Of a DNA stretch of 64,000 nt, positions 18,512-27,773 are shown piece by piece. The notes under the pieces are model-generated. The model was not told the origin of the DNA, made no database searches, and saw nothing but the letters and a program-made list of their open reading frames with translations. The DNA is from Parabacteroides sp. (GTDB lineage Bacteria > Bacteroidota > Bacteroidia > Bacteroidales > Tannerellaceae). The stretch lies in NCBI GenBank assembly GCA_019417325.1, contig DXVO01000020.1, forward strand, positions 62,001 to 126,000. Direction: 5' to 3'. Numbering within the stretch: position 1 is the first letter of the stretch; the number at the start of each line of letters is the position of its first letter. Position numbers and translations under genes: made by a program.

Positions 18512-19407
18512 ATTTTTATCCAGCTATCTGGTATTAAATCGGGAGTAGTTTCCGTATTCAAAAAGAGCGAAGGGGCAATTACCACCTTCTTTTTATTGGG
18601 ATTCAACCAGGCACCCCACCAACTAAACGTACTGTTTGCTATAATATTATGCTTACAACAAGACATCAAATACATATCCTGCCACGAATCGATTCCCTTA
18701 TTCCAATCGACATAAACAGGAGAAGGTATATCGAGATGTTCTTTTACCCATTTCATATCATCGGAAAAAACAAAAAAAGTCGCTTCCGGAACTTTATTTC
18801 CGAGCATGGCTATTGCTTGTTTATAATAATCTATCGTACAAATATTTCCATAAAGGTGTTTATACTTGTCTGACAAATAATCACCTCTTCGAATATGGAT
18901 GGAAACACTATCTGTTTTTTGTATCTGCACCAATAAATCGGCAGTTAATTGGGATAACTCCAAGTTAACCTGATATTGCCGTAATATCAAATCTTTTACG
19001 TTATAAAAGTATTTCTCACTTTGCCAGAAACCAAATGTCAGGGTCAAACCGGATTGTTCTTCCAGATAAGCCTTATCAAACATCCCTGACTGCTGCTCTT
19101 GTACTATCTTTACACCCAGCAGACGCAATAAGGACAAAAAGGTCCGGGCTACATATTTTATCATTCCCCTATCTTTGAAAAGCAACAACTTACGAACCAC
19201 CCGGACAAGAAACTCATAATATCTGTTTCTCTCCCCCAAAGAGATACCGAACAAACGTTCTAATTCCAACCCGTTGTGTGTTGCTTCCCTACGGATAGAA
19301 TAATCACTTAAATACAATTTCTTATTTACCGCCGCCTGCTTGCTTACGTAAAATGCGTACTCAAACATTTGGTTGCCCAAACCTCCTGAAAGAACTATAA
19401 TCTCCAT
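18508..19407 (-). CDS. GT11 alpha-1,2-fucosyltransferase
   Basis: This 299-residue protein shows the GT11 motifs: GGLGNQMFEYAF at residues 8-19, the GDP-fucose-binding HIRRGDY at 171-177, FFVFSDDMKWV near 212-222 and the C-terminal ANSTFSWWGAWLNP near 256-269. GT11 enzymes add alpha-1,2-linked fucose to terminal galactose, as in H-antigen and Lewis-b/y. It lies in mid-operon, 4 bp after a GT2 gene. Together with GT10 and GT23-like enzymes it implies a multiply fucosylated product. No GDP-fucose synthesis gene is in the window, so supply must come from elsewhere (for example Fkp salvage, known in Bacteroidales). Confidence 0.93.
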   Translation of the reverse strand: MEIIVLSGGLGNQMFEYAFYVSKQAAVNKKLYLSDYSIRREATHNGLELERLFGISLGERNRYYEFLVRVVRKLLLFKDRGMIKYVARTFLSLLRLLGVKIVQEQQSGMFDKAYLEEQSGLTLTFGFWQSEKYFYNVKDLILRQYQVNLELSQLTADLLVQIQKTDSVSIHIRRGDYLSDKYKHLYGNICTIDYYKQAIAMLGNKVPEATFFVFSDDMKWVKEHLDIPSPVYVDWNKGIDSWQDMYLMSCCKHNIIANSTFSWWGAWLNPNKKKVVIAPSLFLNTETTPDLIPDSWIKI

Positions 19408-19411
19408 ACGT

Positions 19412-20305
19412 TTATCCCAATGCCCTCTTCAACTGTTTTAAATACCGGATTATATTTTGTTTGAGTTTTAACAAACAAATAATGCCTGTTTCCATACTGC
19501 TCAAAGTAGCATCAATACCCGCTTGCATAATATCTTCGTTGGTGAAAATATTGTATAAGGCAAATTTATCCAGCAAGACGATATAATCCCTCACATTTCT
19601 CTCCAAGGACAGTTTTTTAAACATATACAAATATTCTCCAATAACCAACTTGCTATTTTCGATACAATCATTCGTTATCTGGAACTCACTAAGTCCCACA
19701 TCTATCAATGGTTCGTTAATCACCGTAAAATGCTTATTCATCCTTAACATCCGGATATAAAATTCGGTATCCACCAACCATATCAGACGTTCATCAAAAT
19801 AAAGTCCCAGATTATTTCTAAAAATAGTCACACTGGGAGCTCCGATGTAATTCTTATCATACAATATTTCCGGAACATAAGACAATTTTGATATCTTCTT
19901 TATCAATATAGGTCTGTTTATTACATTGTCTTTTCCTACTTGCCTGGATGCTGAAAAGGCAAACAGGGAGGATGGATTTTCTTCCAATGCCTGCACAAAG
20001 CGGGATAACGCATCCGGAGATGAAAACCAGTCATCATGATGCATAATCTTAATATATTTCCCTCTTGCAAAAGATATCGCTTTATTCCAATTGGCAGGAC
20101 TACCCAACGGCTGTTCATTCTTAACATAAACAATCCGCTCGTCCTTTTCACTCAACGGCTTCAGTTCATCTGTAGGAGAATCGTCAGTGATGACAATTTC
20201 ATACTGCTGAAAGGACTGTTGAAGAATCGAATCCAGACACCTCTCTAAAAAATCGGCACGCTTATATGCCGGGATACAAATACTGACTATTATTTCTTGT
20301 TCCAT
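19412..20305 (-). CDS. GT2 glycosyltransferase
   Basis: The 297-residue protein starts with the GT2 fold signature SICIPAYKRADFLERCL, then ITDDSPTDE near residues 39-47, GSPANWNKAI near 68-77 and the metal-binding HHDDWF near 89-94. The first half is well conserved for GT-A enzymes. The C-terminal half is helical with many aromatic residues, perhaps for acceptor binding at the membrane. Sugar and linkage are unknown. It sits between the flippase gene (14 bp upstream in transcription) and the GT11 gene. Confidence 0.9.
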   Translation of the reverse strand: MEQEIIVSICIPAYKRADFLERCLDSILQQSFQQYEIVITDDSPTDELKPLSEKDERIVYVKNEQPLGSPANWNKAISFARGKYIKIMHHDDWFSSPDALSRFVQALEENPSSLFAFSASRQVGKDNVINRPILIKKISKLSYVPEILYDKNYIGAPSVTIFRNNLGLYFDERLIWLVDTEFYIRMLRMNKHFTVINEPLIDVGLSEFQITNDCIENSKLVIGEYLYMFKKLSLERNVRDYIVLLDKFALYNIFTNEDIMQAGIDATLSSMETGIICLLKLKQNIIRYLKQLKRALG

Positions 20306-20319
20306 TTATATACGACTGG

Positions 20320-21759
20320 CTATTGTTTCTTTTTCAGAAGAAAAGACAACACTTCCCGGAATATGACAGCAGACGAAAACCACATTGCCGCCACATAAAA
20401 TACGGCAACCAACAATACTTTCGCTATCAGTTTTATATAGAGATTTTCTATCTGCTTTGTTATCAACCAGGCTATTACTATGCTAACAAAGACAATAAGC
20501 AAATAAGGCACCGTATCTTTCAGGAAATTAAAGAATGACAGCGGAATCAGTTTGCTTACCGAAATATGCCAAATCAAAAGAATCAGAAAAGAGACAATCA
20601 GGTTTGCCATCGCTATCCAGTACAAACCATAGGGGCAGGCAAAAAATGTAACCGCTATCTGTATAATCGAACTGACCAGAGTACACCAGAAATAGAAGTT
20701 TGAACGCCCATGCGCAATAATTATCTGGATATAAAGGGAGGAAAACAGATAGACACATCCCCACATGCAATACATCTGCAATATCGGGACAGCAGGTAAA
20801 AAGTTACTGTTTATAATTGTAATAAAATCCCTGCTGATAAAAGCCAGCCCCAACAATGCCGGAAAAGAAATAAAAGAGATAAAACGTACCATCTTCCTCA
20901 ACATATGGGATTGACGCTCTTTTTCAGATTGGACTTGCACAAACACAGGTTGTGCCACACTGTAAATCATTCCATTAATAACCTGGGTTCCCATTCCTGC
21001 CCATTTCGTCCCCTGCGAATAGAAGCCCACATACGCTTTCGTATAGAACTTACCGAGCAATACAGAGAATATATTTATCTGAACCTGACTCACAATAGAA
21101 GAAATCAGCATCTTAAAACTAAATCCGAACATCTCCTTTACAGGAGTAAAATCTATCGAAAAGCTAGGTCGCCAAGGGGAGAAATACCAACGGAAAAGAG
21201 TTCCCAAAGTCGAAGCAGCCAAAGTCTGTATCGCCAAAGCCCAATAACCATAACCGTTTAATACCATATAGATACCGATAACGCCGGATATAGCTGTAGC
21301 AAAGATATCGACCTTTGCCCTTTCCTTTACCATCAACTTTTTAAATAAGACGGCATTATGGGCTATGCCCAAACTTCCTACGACAATGGAAAGAAATAAT
21401 ACCCGGGAAAGGGGTATCAGGGCAGGTTCCCTATAAAATTCGGCAATCAGAGGGGCACAGAAGTATAAAATAACATAGATACTACTACCCACAATCAGGT
21501 TAAACCAGAAAACAGCATTGTAATCATTATCCTTAAATATCGGGCGGTTCGTCAGTGCGGCAATAAAACCACTCTCCTGTATAGTACTTGCAATCGCGAT
21601 AAAAATGGCAAGCATACCTACCAGCCCGTAATCATCTTCCGTCAGGTTTTTCAGGAGAATTATTCCTATCAGGACACCCAACACCTGTTGAACACCATTG
21701 CTGATACCACCCCAGAAAAGCCCTTTTGCCGTTTTCTCTTTTAGTGTCTGTTCTGCCAT
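20320..21759 (-). CDS. Lipid-linked oligosaccharide flippase, Wzx/PST type
   Basis: This 479-residue protein has about 12-14 membrane helices and the layout of the polysaccharide transport branch of the MOP superfamily: KTAKGLFWGGISNGVQQVLG at the N-terminus, LTEDDYGLVGMLAIF near residues 38-52, IQESGFIAAL near 60-69 and a YSQGTKWAGM-like motif near 245-254. Such proteins flip undecaprenyl-linked oligosaccharides to the periplasm. No Wzy-like polymerase gene is in the operon, so the exported unit may be used as a single block, for example for protein glycosylation, or the polymerase lies elsewhere. Confidence 0.9.
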   Translation of the reverse strand: MAEQTLKEKTAKGLFWGGISNGVQQVLGVLIGIILLKNLTEDDYGLVGMLAIFIAIASTIQESGFIAALTNRPIFKDNDYNAVFWFNLIVGSSIYVILYFCAPLIAEFYREPALIPLSRVLFLSIVVGSLGIAHNAVLFKKLMVKERAKVDIFATAISGVIGIYMVLNGYGYWALAIQTLAASTLGTLFRWYFSPWRPSFSIDFTPVKEMFGFSFKMLISSIVSQVQINIFSVLLGKFYTKAYVGFYSQGTKWAGMGTQVINGMIYSVAQPVFVQVQSEKERQSHMLRKMVRFISFISFPALLGLAFISRDFITIINSNFLPAVPILQMYCMWGCVYLFSSLYIQIIIAHGRSNFYFWCTLVSSIIQIAVTFFACPYGLYWIAMANLIVSFLILLIWHISVSKLIPLSFFNFLKDTVPYLLIVFVSIVIAWLITKQIENLYIKLIAKVLLVAVFYVAAMWFSSAVIFREVLSFLLKKKQ

Positions 21760-21765
21760 AGAGCA

Positions 21766-22650
21766 TTATTTAAACCGCATGACGGCAGGACGCATTTCTT
21801 TTTCAACATACAAATATCCGGAGGATAGGGCCGTTTCTAATTTATTTTCTCGTAATATGCCCTGTATAACAGGAACATCATCAGACAAGTGATAGACACA
21901 TACCGAACCGGATATATTCTTTGCATTACTTAATAAACAGGAAGCTCCCCGCAAAGCTTTACGTTCATAACCTTCTATATCCATCTTCAGAAATAAATTG
22001 TCTGAAGGTTTATCTTTAAAATACTCGTCCAATGTTACGTTATTTTCATCATTCATATCGCTAACGTATTTACGGACAATGGTCACTTTCTCTTTCCAAG
22101 GGGCAAATGTAGCTTGTAAAGCTTCAATCCATCCATCATTGCATTCGAACAAATAAGCATGATCAATCTCTTCGATAGTATCAAGGGTAAAAATAGCTTC
22201 CGCACAACCTATATCCAGCAAAGTCTTTCCCTTCAATTCCTGATAAGATTCCACATAGCGATGGGCACAACGGCTGTCTTGCTCCATTAATAGTTCCTTA
22301 TAAGAACCGGATACACGGCGAAACATATCACGCCTGAAATAAAGCTTCTTTCCCTTATGATACACATATGGCAATCCGTTTTCCGCATCTACAGCCACAT
22401 CAATTTGCAAACGATCATATTCTTTCTTCCACAAATAAGGGAAAGGCGTCGGGCCTATTTTTCCTAATATCCAGAATGCTTGCTCCTTTTCTGTCTCCGG
22501 TTTAATAACAGAATAATATAAATAATAGCCTTTACATCTTAACCAATCCCGGGTTCTCCGGTATGCTGACAGGAAATCACCCAGAAAAGCATTATAAATG
22601 GATTGCCGGACTTGCTCAGAGACAAGTGTTCTGTATAATTGGGTTATCAT
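21766..22650 (-). CDS. FkbM-family methyltransferase
   Basis: The 294-residue protein has an N-terminal helical extension of about 130 residues with positively charged and aromatic segments, then a SAM-binding domain: KTLLDIGCAEAIFTLDTIE (motif I, near residues 138-156), the LFECNDGWIEAL acidic loop near 167-178, VTLDEYFKD near 213 and LKMDIEGYERKALRG near 228-242, which is the FkbM hallmark. FkbM enzymes O-methylate sugars. In this operon, with ugd, a plausible target is a hexuronic acid or deoxyhexose in the glycan (inference). It lies 11 bp after ugd and 6 bp before the flippase gene. Confidence 0.85.
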   Translation of the reverse strand: MITQLYRTLVSEQVRQSIYNAFLGDFLSAYRRTRDWLRCKGYYLYYSVIKPETEKEQAFWILGKIGPTPFPYLWKKEYDRLQIDVAVDAENGLPYVYHKGKKLYFRRDMFRRVSGSYKELLMEQDSRCAHRYVESYQELKGKTLLDIGCAEAIFTLDTIEEIDHAYLFECNDGWIEALQATFAPWKEKVTIVRKYVSDMNDENNVTLDEYFKDKPSDNLFLKMDIEGYERKALRGASCLLSNAKNISGSVCVYHLSDDVPVIQGILRENKLETALSSGYLYVEKEMRPAVMRFK

Positions 22651-22661
22651 AGTTTATTCTT

Positions 22662-23975
22662 TTATCTGCCGATGCAATGATAAATAAAACCATTCTCTTC
22701 CAGCTCGGCAGCATCATAAATATTACGTCCGTCAAGGATTACCGGGGTAGCCATCAGTTTCTTTATTGCCGACCAGGAAGGCAGGCGGAATTCTTTCCAT
22801 TCCGTAACCAGAAGCAAAGCGTCGGCATCCACAACCGTATCATATATATCTTTGGCATAATGAACGCTATCCCCCAAAAGACGGCGCGTTTCATCCATCG
22901 CTACAGGGTCGTATACATAGACATCACAACCTGCAGCCAACAACCTGTTTATAAGCACCAATGAAGGAGCTTCACGCATATCATCCGTCTCCGGTTTAAA
23001 GGCAAGTCCCCAGATTGCAACTCGCCTGTGTTGTAAATCTCCTTTGAAATAATTATTCAACTTATGAAACAGGATTGATTTCTGTTTCTCGTTTACGTCC
23101 TCAACAGCTTCCAGGATACGCATATCATACGCATGTTGCTTGGCCGTCTTAATAAGCGCTTTTATATCTTTCGGGAAACAAGAGCCTCCATATCCGCAAC
23201 CGGCATACAAGAAACGATTGCCAATGCGGGCATCCGAACCGATCCCCTTACGAACCATATTAACATCGGCACCAACAATCTCACACAGGTTGGCAATATC
23301 ATTCATAAAACTGATACGGGTGGCAAGCATTGCATTAGCCGCATATTTGGTCATTTCGGCAGAGGGCACATCCATAAAAATAACACGGAAATTATTCAAC
23401 AGGAAAGGCCGGTACAAACGCGTCATCAATTCTTTCGCCCTATCGGATTCCACCCCGACAACCACCCGGTCCGGACTCATAAAGTCCTTGATGGCTGCTC
23501 CTTCTTTCAAAAACTCCGGATTAGATGCCACATCAAACTCAATCTTCAGATTCCGTTTATCCAACTCATCCTGAATAACCTGACGCACCTTTCGAGCCGT
23601 ACCTACCGGCACCGTACTTTTATTTACAATAAGAAGGTGTTGTTTCATATGCTGTCCGACCATACGCGCTACATTCAGCACATACGTAAGATCAGCACTG
23701 CCGTCTTCACCGGGAGGAGTACCAACAGCACAAAACAGGACCTGAACCTTATCCAGGCATTCCGTCAAATTCGTGGTAAAATGCAAACGACCTGCTTGCT
23801 GGTTACGCCGTACCATTTCTTCAAGTCCGGGCTCATAGATTGGAATAATACCTTGTTTCAGATTCTCTATTTTTTCTGTGTTTACATCCACACAAAAAAC
23901 ATCTGTTCCCATTTCTGCAAAACAGGTTCCTGTCACAAGTCCCACATAGCCAGTCCCTACTATCGCTACTCTCAT
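22662..23975 (-). CDS. ugd: UDP-glucose 6-dehydrogenase
   Basis: The 437-residue enzyme has the N-terminal Rossmann motif GTGYVG at residues 7-12, the mid-domain signature SNPEFLKEGAAIKDFMSPDR at 151-170, and the catalytic cysteine C266 in GCGYGGSCFPKD. Length and motif order are normal for the family, which oxidises UDP-glucose to UDP-glucuronate with two NAD+. UDP-mannac or GDP-mannose dehydrogenases are related, but the sequence fits Ugd best. It is the first gene of the minus-strand glycan operon, with a TATCTTTG box about 95 nt upstream, and so supplies a uronic acid to the transferases that follow. Confidence 0.93.
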   Translation of the reverse strand: MRVAIVGTGYVGLVTGTCFAEMGTDVFCVDVNTEKIENLKQGIIPIYEPGLEEMVRRNQQAGRLHFTTNLTECLDKVQVLFCAVGTPPGEDGSADLTYVLNVARMVGQHMKQHLLIVNKSTVPVGTARKVRQVIQDELDKRNLKIEFDVASNPEFLKEGAAIKDFMSPDRVVVGVESDRAKELMTRLYRPFLLNNFRVIFMDVPSAEMTKYAANAMLATRISFMNDIANLCEIVGADVNMVRKGIGSDARIGNRFLYAGCGYGGSCFPKDIKALIKTAKQHAYDMRILEAVEDVNEKQKSILFHKLNNYFKGDLQHRRVAIWGLAFKPETDDMREAPSLVLINRLLAAGCDVYVYDPVAMDETRRLLGDSVHYAKDIYDTVVDADALLLVTEWKEFRLPSWSAIKKLMATPVILDGRNIYDAAELEENGFIYHCIGR

Positions 23976-24070
23976 AATTATATTCCCCTTTGAAAAGTCC
24001 TCCTGTTTTTAATTGCCATCCAGATATATAAAGGTTCGTCACTCCCGATATGGGAATAACAAACATATGA

Positions 24071-24078
24071 CAAAGATA
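24071..24078 (-). promoter_or_regulatory. -7 box of the ugd glycan operon
   Basis: The minus strand reads TATCTTTG, a perfect match to TAnnTTTG, leaving a leader of about 90 nt before ugd. No clear -33 element. Confidence 0.55.
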
Positions 24079-24151
24079 ACACGTTTATATATATCTAAAG
24101 GAGTTGGACCTGAAAAACCACAATAAACCAGTTCTATAGCAAATAAAAACA

Positions 24152-24185
24152 GGGAGGAAGAACGAAACCAGTCCGTCTTCCTCCC
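24152..24185 (-). terminator. Intrinsic terminator, minus strand
   Basis: GGGAGGAAGA (24152-24161) pairs exactly with TCTTCCTCCC (24176-24185) around a 14-nt loop. On the minus strand the stem is followed by TGTTTTTATTT, a good T-tract. It probably stops read-through from metG before the ugd promoter. Confidence 0.65.
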
Positions 24186-24382
24186 TTTCCATAGTTAAGG
24201 TCCACTGTAAATTGCAATCTTACAAGTAGAGTTTCTTGTGTGCTTTTATTAATGCCTACCCTCTATTTCCCTCTTTCTGTTTTTATAAACGGACTTGAAT
24301 ATATATTATTATATATGCCAGTAAAAATATTTTTAAAGACACAAATCTAAACAAGCTCTATAGATAGGACACTTTTTCCTAA

Positions 24383-24440
24383 TTCATAGTTATGGTTTTT
24401 GAAAATCATAACTATGAATTCAGAAAACCATAACTATGAA
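24383..24440. repeat. Three-copy 12-mer forming alternative hairpins
   Basis: TTCATAGTTATG (24383-24394) is followed by its reverse complement twice: CATAACTATGAA at 24407-24418 and again at 24429-24440. The outer pair extends to 17 bp (24383-24399 with 24424-24440). The first copy can therefore pair with either of the others, giving two mutually exclusive stems. Confidence 0.7.
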
Positions 24441-24478
24441 GAATAAGACTGCTCTTTCCATCCGGTAGTATACAAAGC

Positions 24479-24525
24479 GACCCCAAAAAGCTATGCAAAT
24501 GAATATTGCATAACTTTTTGGGGTC
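24479..24525 (-). terminator. metG: Terminator hairpin after metG
   Basis: A 20-bp arm at 24479-24498 pairs with 24506-24525 around a 7-nt loop with one mismatch; the stem carries CCCCAAAAAG/CTTTTTGGGG. It lies 36 bp past the metG stop codon. The T-run is inside the stem rather than after it. Confidence 0.6.
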
Positions 24526-24560
24526 ATTCTCAGGCTATCTTAGCCTATATATAAGTAACC

Positions 24561-26600
24561 TTATTTTACTTCGCTTCCCGGTTTTACTTCTTTTTGCGGA
24601 GTGATGACAGACAGTTTTCCGTCAAAATCCTCAGCAGAAAGAATCATACCTTCGGATACGATACCTTTTAATTTACGGGGAGCCAGATTTGCTACAAAAC
24701 AAACCTGTTTGCCTACCAGTTCCTCCGGGGCGTAATGCTGGGCAATTCCCGAAACAATCGTACGTTTTTCCAGGCCGTCGTCAATACGGAATTGAAGCAG
24801 TTTATCCGCTTTTGGTACTTTTGTACATTCAAGAATGGTTCCTACACGGATATCCAATTTCATAAAGTCATCGAACTCAATGTTTTCACGGATTGGTTTT
24901 GCCTTGTAATTTGCTTCTTCATTTGCTTTCTTGGTATCGAGAAGTTTCTGCACTTGTGCCTCAATTACGCTATCTTCTATTTTTTCAAACAAAAGTTCGG
25001 ATTTACCTAACTGATGGCCGGCTTCCAGCAAATCGGTAGAACCTAAGCGATCCCAACCCAGCGGCTGTACATTCAGCATCTTGTTCAAACGTTCCATACT
25101 AAAAGGAAGGAACGGTTCAAAAGCAATAGCCAGGTTTGCTGTAATCTGCAAAGCAATATTCATGATAGTTGCCACACGTGACATATCCGTTTTAGCCAGT
25201 TTCCAAGGCTCCATATCTGCAAGGTATTTATTACCAATACGGGCGAGGTTCATCGCTTCTCTCTGTGCATCACGGAAATGATAGGTATCGAGCAGGCGTT
25301 CCACATCTTCCTTTACATTTGCAAAATCGGTCAATGTCTGACGGTCATAGTCAGTCAACTCCCCAGCCACAGGCACTTTACCTTCAAAATATTTCTCAGT
25401 AAGAACAAGGGCACGGTTTACGAAGTTACCCAGAATAGCAACCAACTCATTATTATTGCGTGCCTGGAAATCTTTCCAGGTAAAGTCGTTATCTTTTGTT
25501 TCCGGGGCATTAGCAGTCAGGACATAGCGCAATACATCCTGTTTACCCGGCAAATCTACCAGGTATTCATTCAACCATACTGCCCAGTTACGGGATGTGG
25601 AGATTTTATCTCCTTCCAGGTTAAGGAACTCATTTGCCGGTACGTTTTCCGGCAGGTTATAAGAACCTTCCGCCTTCAACATCGCCGGGAATACGATGCA
25701 GTGGAATACGATATTATCTTTGCCGATAAAATGAACCATCTTTGTTTCCGAATCTTTCCACCAGGTTTCCCAGGAGCCTGGCAACAATTCTTTTGTATTG
25801 GAGATATATCCGATAGGAGCATCAAACCAGACATAAAGCACTTTGCCTTCGGCACCTTCCACCGGCACAGGTATCCCCCAATCCAGGTCGCGACTTACAG
25901 CACGAGGTTGAAGTCCCATATCCAGCCAGCTTTTACACTGTCCGTATACATTCGATTTCCATTCTTTATGACCTTCCAGAATCCATTCGCGCAAGAAAGG
26001 TTCCCATTTGTCAAGAGGCAGGTACCAGTGTTTGGTTTCCTTCATAACGGGCTTGCTTCCACTGATTGCGGACTTCGGGTCAATCAGGTCTGTCGGACTA
26101 AGCGAGGTACCGCAGGCTTCGCACTGGTCGCCATAGGCTTTCTCGTTACCGCAATGAGGGCATGTTCCGGTTATATAACGATCGGCAAGGAATTGTTTAG
26201 CTTCCTCGTCGTAATATTGTTCGCTTGTTTTTTCAATAAATTCGCCTTTATCATATAAGGTACGGAAAAAATCCGAAGCCATCTGATGGTGCGTAGCTGA
26301 AGTTGTGCGGGAATAGATATCGAAAGTTATCCCGAAATCTTCAAAAGATTTCTTGATAATGCCATGATACCGGTCCACTACATCCTGTGGAGTTATCCCT
26401 TCTTTCTTTGCTCTCAGAGTAATAGGTACCCCATGCTCATCCGAGCCGCCAATCATCAGTACTTCTTCCCCTTTCAACCGAAGATAACGCGCATAAATAT
26501 CAGCAGGCACATATACTCCCGCCAAATGACCAATATGCACCGGTCCGTTAGCATACGGCAACGCTGTTGTTATCAGCGTTCTTTTAAATCGCTTTTCCAT
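24561..26600 (-). CDS. metG: Methionine-tRNA ligase
   Basis: The open frame could start at 26762, but the ATG at 26598-26600 ([20 protein letters not shown], 679 aa) is the real start: the family homology begins there and a perfect TACCTTTG promoter box lies between it and the longer start. Motifs: PVHIGH (HIGH class I signature) near residues 17-22, a zinc knuckle [18 protein letters not shown] near 145-162, KISTS near 342-346 as the KMSKS-loop variant, an anticodon-binding helical domain, and a C-terminal EMAP/OB-fold tRNA-binding domain ([20 protein letters not shown]) from about residue 575. It charges tRNA-Met in the cytoplasm; housekeeping gene on its own promoter. Confidence 0.97.
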   Translation of the reverse strand: MEKRFKRTLITTALPYANGPVHIGHLAGVYVPADIYARYLRLKGEEVLMIGGSDEHGVPITLRAKKEGITPQDVVDRYHGIIKKSFEDFGITFDIYSRTTSATHHQMASDFFRTLYDKGEFIEKTSEQYYDEEAKQFLADRYITGTCPHCGNEKAYGDQCEACGTSLSPTDLIDPKSAISGSKPVMKETKHWYLPLDKWEPFLREWILEGHKEWKSNVYGQCKSWLDMGLQPRAVSRDLDWGIPVPVEGAEGKVLYVWFDAPIGYISNTKELLPGSWETWWKDSETKMVHFIGKDNIVFHCIVFPAMLKAEGSYNLPENVPANEFLNLEGDKISTSRNWAVWLNEYLVDLPGKQDVLRYVLTANAPETKDNDFTWKDFQARNNNELVAILGNFVNRALVLTEKYFEGKVPVAGELTDYDRQTLTDFANVKEDVERLLDTYHFRDAQREAMNLARIGNKYLADMEPWKLAKTDMSRVATIMNIALQITANLAIAFEPFLPFSMERLNKMLNVQPLGWDRLGSTDLLEAGHQLGKSELLFEKIEDSVIEAQVQKLLDTKKANEEANYKAKPIRENIEFDDFMKLDIRVGTILECTKVPKADKLLQFRIDDGLEKRTIVSGIAQHYAPEELVGKQVCFVANLAPRKLKGIVSEGMILSAEDFDGKLSVITPQKEVKPGSEVK

Positions 26601-26624
26601 ACCTTTTGTTCTATTTTTGAGGCA

Positions 26625-26657
26625 CAAAGGTAAGGAATAATTTTTAGATATTATCAA
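26625..26657 (-). promoter_or_regulatory. metG: Promoter of metG
   Basis: The minus strand has TACCTTTG (26625-26632), a perfect -7 box, with TTG (26655-26657) 22 nt upstream as -33. The start codon is 24 nt downstream. Confidence 0.6.
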
Positions 26658-26734
26658 CGGAAGGATTGGAGGGGTAAAGGAAAGGATACAATGCCCTGTA
26701 ATACCGCTTTCGAATATAAAAAAGGCTCTATTTC

Positions 26735-26836
26735 TAAAAAATAGAACACAAATACAATTCATTAAATTTACCCTATCACAATAATGAACTGATTTATACT
26801 ACATCTTTTTTCACCCTTCTTAAAAAACAGAACACA
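26735..26836 (+). repeat. 16-bp direct repeat upstream of the DUF4493 operon
   Basis: TAAAAAATAGAACACA (26735-26750) recurs as TAAAAAACAGAACACA (26821-26836), one mismatch, start-to-start distance 86 bp. The second copy lies just upstream of the -33 position. It is a candidate activator site, for example for the AraC-type regulator at the operon end. Confidence 0.6.
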
Positions 26837-26854
26837 TAATAATAAAAATAGACC

Positions 26855-26885
26855 TTGTAGCATTTTCGAATTCACCCGTACTTTG
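26855..26885 (+). promoter_or_regulatory. Promoter of the DUF4493/PCMD operon
   Basis: TTG at 26855-26857 and GTACTTTG at 26878-26885 fit a -33/-7 pair with a 20-nt spacer, although the -7 box keeps only the TTTG part of TAnnTTTG exactly. The first gene starts 72 nt further on. Confidence 0.45.
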
Positions 26886-26957
26886 CATCGTTTTTTAAGA
26901 TTTTTGTGCATATAGAAAATGATATTACATAATTAGTTTGAGGAAAAATAAAAAAGT

Positions 26958-27743
26958 ATGAAAGTAAATCTACTATTAAAAGGACTAATGCTTACAAGCA
27001 TTATTAGTCTTTTTGCCTGTTCTTCAGAAAATGATCCATTAAGCGGAAATGATGAAACAAAGAAAGGTACGCTAAGCCTGGATATGAGCGCTACAATTAA
27101 TTATCGAACGAAAGCCATAAACGAAAGTGACTATGCAAACGCCGATAACTATACAGTCGACATCCTAAACAGTGATAACGTTGTTACAGAGAGTTATCTA
27201 TATAAAGATATGCCTCTAACCATTCCATTAGGAGCAGGAAGCTACACGCTAAAAGCTCATAAAGGAAAAGACGAACCGGCATCTATTACCGGAATGTATG
27301 TAGAAGGAAGTAATAGTTTTGAAATAGAAAGTGGAAAAACAACCAGTGCTTCAGTTGTATGTAGACCTGTATGTGCCAAGGTTATTATGGAATATGATAA
27401 TACGATGGATGATTATTTCAGTAACTATGCAGTTCTATTTGAAACGAAGGCCATAGGAACCGGTAAGAATTTTTCACTTGCAAATAAAGCCACTACCCCT
27501 GTCTATTTACGTGTTGACGCAAATGAAAAAATTAAAGTACAAATCTCTATGACTAAAAAGTCGGATGGGACAACTGCTGTTATCGACAAAGAATTTACAG
27601 TCAATCCGCAAACGGCTTTAACACTAAGTGTAAAACCTGCAATCGTACAAGGAAACCTAGGAATCAGTATTACTATCGACGAATCGACAAATGATAAAGA
27701 TGTGATAGTAGAAATTCCGGCAGACTGGGCAACAGCAAAATAA
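26958..27743 (+). CDS. DUF4493 surface lipoprotein, operon gene 1
   Basis: The 261-residue protein has a lipoprotein signal peptide with Cys21 (SLFAC) and then SSENDP, an acidic patch like the Bacteroidota lipoprotein export signal, so a surface location is likely. After a short linker, the DUF4493 domain covers about residues 37-258: GTLSLDMSATINYRTKAI, the IPLGAGSYTLKAH turn near 90-102, and VVCRPVCAKVIMEYDNTMDDYF near 133-154. The domain is all beta and recalls two transthyretin-like sandwiches as in Mfa/FimA-type fimbrial proteins (inference). No enzymatic residues are evident. It is the smallest-plus-simple member of the operon and lies first. Confidence 0.85.
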   Translation: MKVNLLLKGLMLTSIISLFACSSENDPLSGNDETKKGTLSLDMSATINYRTKAINESDYANADNYTVDILNSDNVVTESYLYKDMPLTIPLGAGSYTLKAHKGKDEPASITGMYVEGSNSFEIESGKTTSASVVCRPVCAKVIMEYDNTMDDYFSNYAVLFETKAIGTGKNFSLANKATTPVYLRVDANEKIKVQISMTKKSDGTTAVIDKEFTVNPQTALTLSVKPAIVQGNLGISITIDESTNDKDVIVEIPADWATAK

Positions 27744-27773
27744 TAAATCCAATCTTACGAAAACAAAAGAAAT

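Larger units (their letters stand above)
23976..24560. other. Intergenic region between metG and the glycan operon, with three hairpins
   Basis: This 585-bp gap contains, from the metG side, a terminator-like hairpin (24479-24525), a triple repeated element (24383-24440), a second hairpin with a T-rich minus-strand tail (24152-24185), and the ugd promoter box (24071-24078). No gene is supported. The 95-nt ugd leader shows no riboswitch that I recognise. Confidence 0.7.
26601..26957. other. Divergent regulatory region between metG and the DUF4493 operon
   Basis: The region holds the metG promoter (minus strand) at the left and the operon promoter (plus strand) at the right, with a 16-bp direct repeat between them. 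A 71-nt leader precedes the first lipoprotein gene. No gene is seen. Confidence 0.65.

Noticed and set aside
23133..23993. Plus-strand frame of 286 codons antisense to ugd
   Set aside because: Fully covered by the confident ugd gene and without domain-like sequence.
25278..26258. Long plus-strand frame of 326 codons inside metG
   Set aside because: It lies wholly antisense to a certain housekeeping gene and has no recognisable domain; it is a composition effect.
26601..26762. N-terminal extension of metG
   Set aside because: The extension contains the promoter box and has no similarity to methionyl-tRNA synthetases.
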